Below, one piece after another: positions 56,963 to 64,000 of a DNA stretch of 64,000 nucleotides. The DNA is taken from contig NZ_JAAAPJ010000005.1 in assembly GCF_009909145.1 (NCBI RefSeq), forward strand, positions 62,001 through 126,000, in the 5' to 3' direction. The number at the start of each line of letters is the position of its first letter. Within the stretch, counting starts at the first letter, position 1. The notes under the pieces are model-generated. The model was not told the DNA's origin and made no database searches. It saw only the letters and a program-made list of their open reading frames with translations. The position numbers and the translations under genes are program-made. The DNA is from Corallococcus silvisoli. Lineage in GTDB: Bacteria; Myxococcota; Myxococcia; Myxococcales; Myxococcaceae.

Positions 56963-57010
56963 ACGAAGAAAGCCCGGCCCCCCCTCCCAGGGTAGCCGGG
57001 CTTTCTTCGT
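56963..57010. terminator. Strong bidirectional terminator-like hairpin
   Basis: Perfect 15-bp stem (56963-56977 with 56996-57010) with an 18-nt C-rich loop. The A/T-rich base (ACGAAGAAAG/CTTTCTTCGT) provides a T-rich descending arm. It ends the DUF151 gene and insulates pyk. Confidence 0.8.
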
Positions 57011-57147
57011 CTCAAGGCAGCTGAGAGACACGAATGCCGTGCGCTGGCTGGCGGTAACTTTCCGCCCAGCGCGTGAGACGAAGAGTTAGTCCTTCGGGCG
57101 CGAGGCTGTCAAGCCGCCGACCCCGAGCGGCTAGGATGCGCGGCCCT

Positions 57148-58548
57148 ATGCGCAAGGCGAAAATCATCTGCACGCTGGGCCCGGCGTCGGACTCGAAGGA
57201 AGTCATCGAGGGGCTGGTCCAGGCGGGCATGAACGTGGCCCGGCTGAACTTCTCCCACGGTACGCACGAGGAGCACCGGCAGCGCATCCTGCGCATCCGC
57301 GCGGTGTCGAAGAAGCTGGGGGTGCCGGTGGCCATCCTCCAGGACGTGCAGGGCCCCAAGGTGCGCCTGGGCCGCTTCGAGGGCGGCCAGTTGATGGTGA
57401 AGGCGGGCGACACCGTGACGGTGACGACGCGCGCGGTGCAGGGCCACGGCCTCATCATCCCCACCCCGGTGCGCTCCCTTCCCCGGGACGTGGAGAAGGG
57501 CCATGAAGTGCTCCTGGACGACGGCCGGGTGCGGCTGCGCGTGTTGAAGGTGAAGGGACAGGACGTGTCCTGCCGGGTGGAGGTGGGCGGCCTCCTCAAG
57601 GACCACAAGGGGCTCAACCTGCCCGGCACGGCCATGTCGGTGCCCACCCTCACGCAGAAGGACAAGGTGGACCTGGCGTTCGGCCAGGAGGTGGGCGTGG
57701 ACTACGTGGCGCTGTCCTTCGTGCGCACCGCCCAGGACGTGCGCGACGCGCGCGCGCTGGTGGCACGGCGCAAGACGCCCCTCATCTCCAAGATTGAGAA
57801 GCCCCAGGCGGTGGAGAACCTGGAGGCCATCGCCGCGGAGTCGGACGGGGTGATGGTGGCCCGCGGCGACCTGGGCGTGGAGATGCCGCTGGAGCAATTG
57901 CCCGCCATCCAGAAGCGCGCCGTGCGGGAGGTGAACCGCATGGGCGGCATCGTCATCGTCGCGACGGAGATGCTGGAGAGCATGGTGAACAACGCCCGGC
58001 CCACGCGCGCGGAGGTGTCCGACGTGGCCAACGCCATCCTCGACGGCGCGGACGCGGTGATGCTCTCGGGCGAGACGGCCGCGGGCCGCTACCCCGTGGA
58101 CGCGGCGGCCACCATGGCGCGCATCGTGGCGGAGACGGAGCGCACCAGCGCCATCCCCCTGCCCCACGCCCCCTTCGAGCGCTCGGAGGACGTGGGCACC
58201 GGCATCGCGGCGGCGGCGGTGGCGGCGTCGCGACAGCTGGGCATCGTCACCATCGTGGCCTACACGGAGAGCGGCCACACCGCGCGGCTCCTCTCCGAGT
58301 TCCGCCCCGACGCGCGCATCATCGCGCTGACGCCCAACCCGGACGCGGTGAACCGGATGGCGCTGTACTGGGGCGTCACGGCGCGGCTGGTGAAGCGCGT
58401 CACGTCCACGGACGCCATGCTCAAGCAGGTGCGCAAGCTCTGCCACGAGCAGCACCTCTGCGAGCCGGGCGCGTCCGTCATCGTGGTGGCCGGCGTGCCG
58501 CTCAACGTGCCGGGCAACACCAACCTGATGAGCATCCACCGCGTCTAG
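57148..58548 (+). CDS. pyk: Pyruvate kinase
   Basis: 466 residues from ATG 57148; an in-frame ATG at 57136 adds four residues and cannot be excluded. RKAKIICTLGPASDS, RLNFSHGTHEEH, ISKIEKPQAVENL (catalytic Lys), MVARGDLGVEMPLEQLP and LSGETAAGRYP are intact. VATEMLESM has Glu where most have Gln. The C-terminal allosteric domain is complete. Makes pyruvate and ATP. Confidence 0.96.
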   Translation: MRKAKIICTLGPASDSKEVIEGLVQAGMNVARLNFSHGTHEEHRQRILRIRAVSKKLGVPVAILQDVQGPKVRLGRFEGGQLMVKAGDTVTVTTRAVQGHGLIIPTPVRSLPRDVEKGHEVLLDDGRVRLRVLKVKGQDVSCRVEVGGLLKDHKGLNLPGTAMSVPTLTQKDKVDLAFGQEVGVDYVALSFVRTAQDVRDARALVARRKTPLISKIEKPQAVENLEAIAAESDGVMVARGDLGVEMPLEQLPAIQKRAVREVNRMGGIVIVATEMLESMVNNARPTRAEVSDVANAILDGADAVMLSGETAAGRYPVDAAATMARIVAETERTSAIPLPHAPFERSEDVGTGIAAAAVAASRQLGIVTIVAYTESGHTARLLSEFRPDARIIALTPNPDAVNRMALYWGVTARLVKRVTSTDAMLKQVRKLCHEQHLCEPGASVIVVAGVPLNVPGNTNLMSIHRV

Positions 58549-58578
58549 CGAGCGCGGCGGATGCCCCGAGCAGGAGGC

Positions 58579-59244
58579 CTAAAGGACCTTCTGCTCGAAG
58601 TCGTAGATCTTCTCCACCGCCAACTGGCGGTAGCGCTCCACGTTGAGGGCCCGGCGGGCGCACTCCCACACCAGGTCCTTGGCCGGGCGCGCCGGCTCCT
58701 TCTTCTTGCGGCGCTTCACCTCGGCCTTGATCGCCTTGAGCGCCAGGGCCGGGTGGTAGCAGAAGGCCGAGGAGAACAGCAGGTGGCCGCCGAAGGGGAC
58801 CAGCCGCGCCTCCAGCACGTCCCCCGTCGCCAGGCCCGCGATGTGACGGCGCTCCGTCACGTCGAAGTCCTTGCCGGAGAAGAGCTCGCGCAGGCGCACC
58901 ATGCCCTTGGCCAGCTTCCGCACCTCGAAGAGGCCGTGCACCGTCTCCGTGAAGCTGCGGAAGGCGTTGGCCTCCTCCGGCGCGGCGGACTGGAGGCGCT
59001 GCTCGTACAGCTCCGCGGCCGGCGTCTTGCCGGTGAGCGGCGAGACCCGGTCGTAGAGGTAGAAGTCCAGGAAAGACGCCATCCGCAGCTCGAAGAGCTT
59101 GTCGTCCTCGAACACCTCGCCGGTGAGGCGGAAGTACTCCGCCTTCGCGTCGAGCAGGTCCGGCTTGCGCGGCTCCGCGCTGCCAAAGGCGATGAGCTGG
59201 TCCAGATACGGCTGGTACGACAACGGGGTCAGCGCGGTGTCCAT
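58579..59244 (-). CDS. Conserved hypothetical protein (221 aa)
   Basis: 221 residues, soluble, helical, no signal peptide. It shows LDFYLYDRVSPLTGKTPAAELYEQRL, a run of Arg/Lys (EVKRRKKKEPARPAKD) and an F/Y-rich N-terminus. No motif recognised; coding bias and clean stop support a real gene. It lies 19 bp after carA on the same strand, so it is probably the last gene of the pyr operon, convergent with pyk. Confidence 0.7.
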   Translation of the reverse strand: MDTALTPLSYQPYLDQLIAFGSAEPRKPDLLDAKAEYFRLTGEVFEDDKLFELRMASFLDFYLYDRVSPLTGKTPAAELYEQRLQSAAPEEANAFRSFTETVHGLFEVRKLAKGMVRLRELFSGKDFDVTERRHIAGLATGDVLEARLVPFGGHLLFSSAFCYHPALALKAIKAEVKRRKKKEPARPAKDLVWECARRALNVERYRQLAVEKIYDFEQKVL

Positions 59245-59263
59245 GGCCGGTGTGCGCCTCTTC

Positions 59264-60391
59264 CTACGAGCCCGCCATCAGCGTCGCGAAGCGGCTGAAC
59301 AGGTAGCGCGCGTCGTGAGGGCCGGGCGAAGCCTCGGGGTGGTACTGCACGCTGAAGGCCCGTGCGTCCGGTACGGCCAGACCCTCCACCGTGCCGTCGT
59401 TGAGGTTGATGTGCGTGACGACGGCCTTGCCCTTGAGGCTGGCGTCGTCCACCGCGAAGCCGTGGTTCTGCGCGGTGATCTCCACCTTGCCGGTGGTCAG
59501 GTCCTTCACGGGCTGGTTGCCGCCGCGGTGGCCGAACTTCATCTTGTACGTCCGGCCGCCCAGCGCCAGCGCCATGATCTGATGCCCCAGGCAGATGCCG
59601 AACACCGGCACCTTGCCCAGCAGCGCCGCCACGGTGCGGTCCGCGCCCTTCACCGCGGCCGGGTCGCCCGGGCCGTTGGCCAGGAAGACGCCGTGCGGCC
59701 CGCGCGCCAGCACCTGCTCCGCGGTGGTGTTCGACGGCACCACCGTCACGCGGCAGCCCACGTCCACCAGGTACTGGAGCATGGAGCGCTTGAGGCCGTA
59801 GTCGTAGGCCACCACGTCGTACTTCAGCTCCGGCTCCGGGCGCTTGTCCCCCAGGGCGAGGAACACATCCGGCGACGGCGTGGTGAAGACGTACGGCTCC
59901 TTGCAGGAGACGCCCGTCGCCAGGTCCAGGCCCTCCATTCCGGTGGCCGCGCGGGCGCGCTCGGACAGCGCCGCGGCGGAGACGTTCTCCGTGGAGATGA
60001 TGCCCGTCTGCGCGCCGTGCGTGCGCAGGTGGCGCACCAGCCGGCGGGTGTCCACGCCTTCGATGCCCACGCGCCCGTGGCGCGCCAGGTACGCGTCCAG
60101 CGTCTCCTCCGAGCGCCAGTTGGACGGCGTCCGCGTCAGCGAGCGCACCACCATGCCCACCGCGTGCGGCTGCCCCGCCTCCTCATCCGCCCCATTCGCC
60201 CCGATGTTGCCCATCTCCGGGTACGCCATGGTGACGATCTGCCCCACGTATGAGGGATCCGTGAGGATCTCCTGATAGCCGTACATGGACGTGTTGAAGA
60301 CCACCTCACCCACCGTCTCGCCGGACGCGCCAAAGGCGCGCCCCTCGAACGTGGTGCCATCCGCCAGTGCGAGCACCGCCCGCTTCGTCAT
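59264..60391 (-). CDS. carA: Carbamoyl-phosphate synthase small subunit
   Basis: 375 residues from ATG 60391, which overlaps the pyrC stop by 1 nt (TGATG). N-terminal domain [22 protein letters not shown]; glutaminase domain with nucleophile Cys in [13 protein letters not shown] and His/Glu in [12 protein letters not shown]. Supplies ammonia to CarB, which is not encoded downstream: the next gene is an unknown protein. Confidence 0.96.
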   Translation of the reverse strand: MTKRAVLALADGTTFEGRAFGASGETVGEVVFNTSMYGYQEILTDPSYVGQIVTMAYPEMGNIGANGADEEAGQPHAVGMVVRSLTRTPSNWRSEETLDAYLARHGRVGIEGVDTRRLVRHLRTHGAQTGIISTENVSAAALSERARAATGMEGLDLATGVSCKEPYVFTTPSPDVFLALGDKRPEPELKYDVVAYDYGLKRSMLQYLVDVGCRVTVVPSNTTAEQVLARGPHGVFLANGPGDPAAVKGADRTVAALLGKVPVFGICLGHQIMALALGGRTYKMKFGHRGGNQPVKDLTTGKVEITAQNHGFAVDDASLKGKAVVTHINLNDGTVEGLAVPDARAFSVQYHPEASPGPHDARYLFSRFATLMAGS

Positions 60392-61692
60392 CACCGCGAC
60401 TCCTTGAGCTGACCGTCCTCGAACACACACCGGCCACCCACCCACGTCTGCGCCACGCGACCCTTCAGCGTGCGCCCGTGGAAGGGCGTGTTGCGACTGC
60501 GGGAATAGAACCGGTGGGCATCCACCGTCCACTCCTCCCCAGGGGACACGACCGTGATGTCCGCTGGGGCTCCAGGCGCCAGGTGACCGCCTGGCAGGCC
60601 GAATACCCTCGCCGGCCCCTCCGACAACAGCTCCACCGCCCTGCGCGGGGTGAGCACCCCCTCATGCACCAGGGCCAGCGTCAATCCCAGCGCCGTCTCC
60701 AGGCCGACGATGCCGTTGATGCCCTTCTCGAACTCCACCAGCTTGTCGGACACGCCGTGCGGCGCGTGGTCCGTGGCGATGGCGTCCACCGTGCCATCCA
60801 CCAGCGCCTCACGCAGCGCCCTCACGTCCACGTCGCTCCGGAGCGGCGGCGCCATCTTCGCGTGGGTGTCATAGTCCCCCACCGCGCGGTCATCGAGCGT
60901 GAAGTGGTGCGGCGCCACCTCGCAGGTGACGCGCAGGCCGCGGCGCTTCGCCTCGCGGATCAGCCGCACGCTGCCCTCGCACGACACGTGCGCGACGTGC
61001 AGGCGCCCCTTCGTCTCCTCCAGGAGCACCAGGTCGCGCGCCACCATGGCCACCTCCGCGGAGGCGGGGATGCCGCGCAGGCCCAGCCGCGTGGACGTGG
61101 CGCCCTCGTGCATCGCGCCGCCGGCGGACAGCGTGAGGTCCTCCTCGTGCACCATCACCGGCACGTCGAACTGGGTCGCGTACTGGAGCACCCGGCGCAT
61201 CAGCGCGGCGTTCATCACCGGGCGGCCGTCGTCGGTGAGGGCCACGCAGCCGGCGCCAATGAGCTCGCCCGCCTCCGACAGCTCCTCGCCCTTGAGCCCC
61301 TTGGTGATGGCGCCCGCCGGGTACACGTGGCACAGGGCCGCGTCCCGCGCGCGCGACAGCACCAGCTCCGTGACGAGCGCGGTGTCGTTCACCACCTTGG
61401 TGTTGGGCATGGCCACGACGCCGGTGAAGCCGCCCGCCACCGCCGCGCGACAGCCGGTGAGGACCGTCTCCTTGCCCTCTTCTCCCGGCTCGCGCAGGTG
61501 CACGTGCAGGTCGATGAAGCCCGGCACCAGCCACTTCCCCGTCGCGTCCACCACGCGCGCGTCCGTCGGCGCGGGCAGCGGGGCGTCCGACACCCGAGCC
61601 ACCTTCCCGTCCGTCACGAGCACGTCACGAACGCCATCCACGCCATTGCGCGGGTCGATGACGCGCGCCCGCTGGAAGAGCACCGTCGTCAT
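60391..61692 (-). CDS. pyrC: Dihydroorotase (class I)
   Basis: 433 residues from ATG 61692, whose ATGA overlaps the pyrB stop. Metal-binding [17 protein letters not shown], and central Lys/Asp region as in bacterial class I enzymes (PyrC of Bacillus type). Full length; catalytic Asp in ATDHAPH present. Functions with the pyrB product, as in ATC-DHO complexes. Confidence 0.95.
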   Translation of the reverse strand: MTTVLFQRARVIDPRNGVDGVRDVLVTDGKVARVSDAPLPAPTDARVVDATGKWLVPGFIDLHVHLREPGEEGKETVLTGCRAAVAGGFTGVVAMPNTKVVNDTALVTELVLSRARDAALCHVYPAGAITKGLKGEELSEAGELIGAGCVALTDDGRPVMNAALMRRVLQYATQFDVPVMVHEEDLTLSAGGAMHEGATSTRLGLRGIPASAEVAMVARDLVLLEETKGRLHVAHVSCEGSVRLIREAKRRGLRVTCEVAPHHFTLDDRAVGDYDTHAKMAPPLRSDVDVRALREALVDGTVDAIATDHAPHGVSDKLVEFEKGINGIVGLETALGLTLALVHEGVLTPRRAVELLSEGPARVFGLPGGHLAPGAPADITVVSPGEEWTVDAHRFYSRSRNTPFHGRTLKGRVAQTWVGGRCVFEDGQLKESR

Positions 61693-62582
61693 GATGCGCA
61701 CACCTCCAGGATGGCCCGGCGCACCGCGACGCCGTTGGCCACCTGATCCAGGATGACGCTGCGGGGCCCGTCCGCCACCGCCGGGGACAGCTCCACGCCG
61801 CGGTTGATGGGGCCCGGGTGCAGCACGGGCGCGTCCGGCTTCATCCGCTCCGCGCGGGCGGGCGTCAGTCCGAACAGGCGCGAGTACTCCCGCTGGGAGG
61901 GCAGGAAGGCCTCGGACATGCGCTCCGTCTGGAGGCGGAGGCACATCACCGCATCGGCCTGGGGCAGCACGGCATCCAGCTGGTGCGTCACCTCCCCGCC
62001 CATCTCCTCCAGCCCCGGGGGCAGGAGGGTGGGCGGCCCGCAGAGCACGACACGCGCCCCCAGGGCCTTCAGGCACACGAGGTTGGAGCGCGCCACGCGG
62101 CTGTGCAGCACGTCGCCCACGATCAGCACCGTGCGCCCCTCCAGCGCGCCCCAGCGCTGGCGCAGCGTGAAGGCGTCCAGCAGCGCCTGGGACGGGTGCT
62201 CATGGGCGCCGTCGCCCGCGTTGACCACCGCGCACTTCACGTGCCGGGCCACCAGGCTCGGCGCCCCCGAGGAGCGGTGGCGGATGATGATGGCCGCCGG
62301 GCCCATGGCCTCGATGTTGCGCGCCGTGTCCAGGAGCGTCTCCCCCTTGGACACCGAGGAGCCCGCGTAGCTCCAGTTGAGGACGTCCGCCCCCAGCTTG
62401 CGCGCCGCCACCTCGAAGGAGGAGCGCGTCCGGGTGGAGTCCTCGAAGAAGAGGTTCGCCACGACGCGGCCCCGCAACACGTGCGACGCATCCGGTCCGC
62501 CGGGCAGGTGTGCCTGTGCGCGGTCGAGCAGCGCTTCCAGCTCGTCCCGCCGCCAGCCTGCGATTCCGAGAAGATGTCTCAT
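61689..62582 (-). CDS. pyrB: Aspartate carbamoyltransferase catalytic subunit
   Basis: 297 residues from ATG 62582. Carbamoyl-phosphate motif FEDSTRTRSSFE, then VNAGDGAHEHPSQALLDAFTL and LHPGPINRGVEL. No pyrI-type regulatory gene is adjacent. No PyrR-type leader hairpin was recognised in the 76 bp between this gene and lepB. Confidence 0.96.
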   Translation of the reverse strand: MRHLLGIAGWRRDELEALLDRAQAHLPGGPDASHVLRGRVVANLFFEDSTRTRSSFEVAARKLGADVLNWSYAGSSVSKGETLLDTARNIEAMGPAAIIIRHRSSGAPSLVARHVKCAVVNAGDGAHEHPSQALLDAFTLRQRWGALEGRTVLIVGDVLHSRVARSNLVCLKALGARVVLCGPPTLLPPGLEEMGGEVTHQLDAVLPQADAVMCLRLQTERMSEAFLPSQREYSRLFGLTPARAERMKPDAPVLHPGPINRGVELSPAVADGPRSVILDQVANGVAVRRAILEVCAS

Positions 62583-62658
62583 GGGCCGGGGCCGCCGCGT
62601 ACCGCGCGCCGCACGTTGCGTCAAGCACGGCGCGAGGCAGGCCCGGATCCAGCGTCCT

Positions 62659-63906
62659 TCAGCGCACCGGTTCGAAGAAGCGCTCGACGCGCAGCCCCGT
62701 GCCGCCAAACAGGTTGCCCAGCAGGCCGCCCCAACCGAGCGACAGCCAGACCACCATGGCCTTGCCCTTGATGTGGCCATACGGGACATAGGCGACCTCC
62801 GCGCCGCCAGGGCCCCCCAGGTTGTAGCGGCTGTCCGCGCTGTTGTCCCGGTTGTCTCCCATCACGAAGACGCTGTTGGCCGGAACCTTGTAGGGCCCCT
62901 CGTGCTCACGGCCGGGCAGGCGCATGGGGTGCTGGAGGGCCGCGTGCACCACGCCGTCCAGGTCCTCGCGATAGAGGACCTCCTCCTGGTCGAACCAGCG
63001 GCCGGTCGTGTCGTCCTGGTTGTGCACCACGTAGTCCGGCGTCACCAGCGTGCGGGGCTGGACCTCTCCGTTGATGCGCACCACGCCATCGACGATCTCC
63101 ACCGTGTCGCCGGGGATGCCGACGACGCGCTTGATGAAGTCCTTGGACTCGTCCACGGGGTTGTTGAAGACGATGACGTCCCCGCGCTGCGGCGCCCGCA
63201 CGATGCGGAAGGGCACCACGTTCATGAACGGGATGCGCACCCCGTAGATGAACTTGTTGACGAAGACCTGATCGCCAATCTGGAGCGTGGGCAGCATGGA
63301 GCCGGAGGGGATGCGGTACGGCTCCACCAGCACGGTGCGGATGACCAGCGCGATGAGCAGCGCCTTGCCGAAGCCGCCCACGAAGTCCCACACGGACTGC
63401 TTCCGGTACGCGCCCAGGTGCTCCTGGGTGAGCGTCTCCAGGGCCTTGAGCTCCGCGCGGAGGGGCTCCACTTCGCCCGCCACGGACGCGGACTCCACGC
63501 GCAGGGCCTGCTCGGTGAGGCGGTCCGCCACGGACGCGGGCACCTTGGTCCCCACGCGAACGAGGATGCGCTCGTCCTCCGCGATGAGCTCGCGCGCCTC
63601 GTGGCGCAGCGTGCGCAGCTGCGACTCCTTCCGGGAGGCGTTGCGCCACACCAGCAGGCCCACGAAGGCCACGACCATCAGCAGGCCGAACCCCTTCATC
63701 AGGGGCTGGGCCCAGGACGCGGTGCCCGGCGCCATCTCAATCAGCGTGACGTAGGGGATGAACGCCAGGCCCACGCCACACAGCGGGGCCCACAGGCTGG
63801 TGAGCAGCTCGCGCCACATCAACTGGCGCCGGGCCTTGAGCTGCTCGGGGGTGCGGCGCGCGGCCATGGCCGCTCCCAGCTTCGCGGAAGGACTGGCCGT
63901 GCTCAT
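62659..63906 (-). CDS. lepB: Signal peptidase I with N-terminal extension
   Basis: 415 residues. Two transmembrane helices (about 36-58 and 70-86), a charged coiled-coil stretch (90-165), a third helix (176-192), then the catalytic domain with nucleophile S203 (IPSGSMLPTL), general-base K259 (DFIKRVVGIPGD) and MGDNRDNSADSR. The ~170-residue head is about twice that of the E. coli enzyme. It is 4 bp after lepA on the same strand. Confidence 0.95.
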   Translation of the reverse strand: MSTASPSAKLGAAMAARRTPEQLKARRQLMWRELLTSLWAPLCGVGLAFIPYVTLIEMAPGTASWAQPLMKGFGLLMVVAFVGLLVWRNASRKESQLRTLRHEARELIAEDERILVRVGTKVPASVADRLTEQALRVESASVAGEVEPLRAELKALETLTQEHLGAYRKQSVWDFVGGFGKALLIALVIRTVLVEPYRIPSGSMLPTLQIGDQVFVNKFIYGVRIPFMNVVPFRIVRAPQRGDVIVFNNPVDESKDFIKRVVGIPGDTVEIVDGVVRINGEVQPRTLVTPDYVVHNQDDTTGRWFDQEEVLYREDLDGVVHAALQHPMRLPGREHEGPYKVPANSVFVMGDNRDNSADSRYNLGGPGGAEVAYVPYGHIKGKAMVVWLSLGWGGLLGNLFGGTGLRVERFFEPVR

Positions 63907-63910
63907 AGGG

Positions 63911-64000
63911 CTACTGCTCCGTCTTGAGGACCGCGAGGAAGGCTTCCTGCGGAATCTCCACCGTGCCCACCTGCTTCATGCGCTTCTTGCCCTCCTTCTG
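63911..64000 (-). CDS. lepA: Elongation factor 4 LepA (3' end only)
   Basis: Only the last 29 codons and the TAG stop (63911-63913) are in the window; the frame runs off the right edge. The tail QKEGKKRMKQVG...VEIPQEAFLAVL is the highly conserved LepA C-terminus. Followed immediately by lepB, the classical lepA-lepB operon order. Confidence 0.9.
   Translation of the reverse strand, partial: QKEGKKRMKQVGTVEIPQEAFLAVLKTEQ

Overview
The window is a high-GC (about 70 %) chromosomal segment whose content points to a myxobacterium of the Myxococcaceae (Myxococcus/Corallococcus type). Indicators are an encapsulin shell gene very close to Myxococcus xanthus EncA with a ferritin-like cargo gene, NtrC-type enhancer-binding regulation, a full menaquinone branch, a bifunctional AroD-AroE protein, and coding density and codon use typical of delta-proteobacteria. 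No insertion sequence, prophage, integrase or CRISPR array was seen.

Layout. 1-3.3 kb: the 3' end of a patatin lipase, an alpha/beta-hydrolase with a TetR-like operator in its promoter, and an SDR oxidoreductase. 3.3-7.4 kb: initiator tRNA-fMet with promoter and terminator, a five-domain S1 protein with an RGG-rich head, and the MurJ flippase. 7.5-12.9 kb: the encapsulin iron-storage pair encB-encA, an NtrC-family regulator, an M23 peptidase and an outer-membrane protein. 12.9-19.8 kb: rsmI, yraN, a membrane-anchored SMC-like protein without a Walker A motif, the rpsP-khpA-rimM-trmD-rplS operon and rlmN. 19.8-29.1 kb: a Fur-box-controlled siderophore-interacting protein, ndk, and a TCA block (sucD, sucC, sdhB, sdhA, mdh, icd) with no sdhC.

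29.1-37.7 kb is the accessory-looking part. It holds a degenerate GHKL protein and then a PilZ/YcgR-like protein with a GNAT-like C-terminus. That gene is followed after 13 bp by a haem-oxygenase-like diiron protein. Next come an FAD monooxygenase, a SAM methyltransferase, a 66-aa ORF and a cytochrome P450. Together they look like a small tailoring locus under possible c-di-GMP control and are the best candidate for something undescribed.

37.8-52.3 kb is a divergent supply-and-demand pair. The menF-D-H-A-C-E operon runs left and consumes chorismate. The aroF-menG-aroK-aroDE-aroC-aroB-aroA operon runs right and makes it; overlapping start/stop codons link most of the genes in both. menB is missing. 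52.3-64 kb: gltA, a long-chain acyl-CoA ligase, a zinc-ribbon protein with a very acidic tail, an exported DUF151 (bifunctional nuclease) protein, pyk, an unknown conserved gene, carA-pyrC-pyrB, lepB and the 3' end of lepA.
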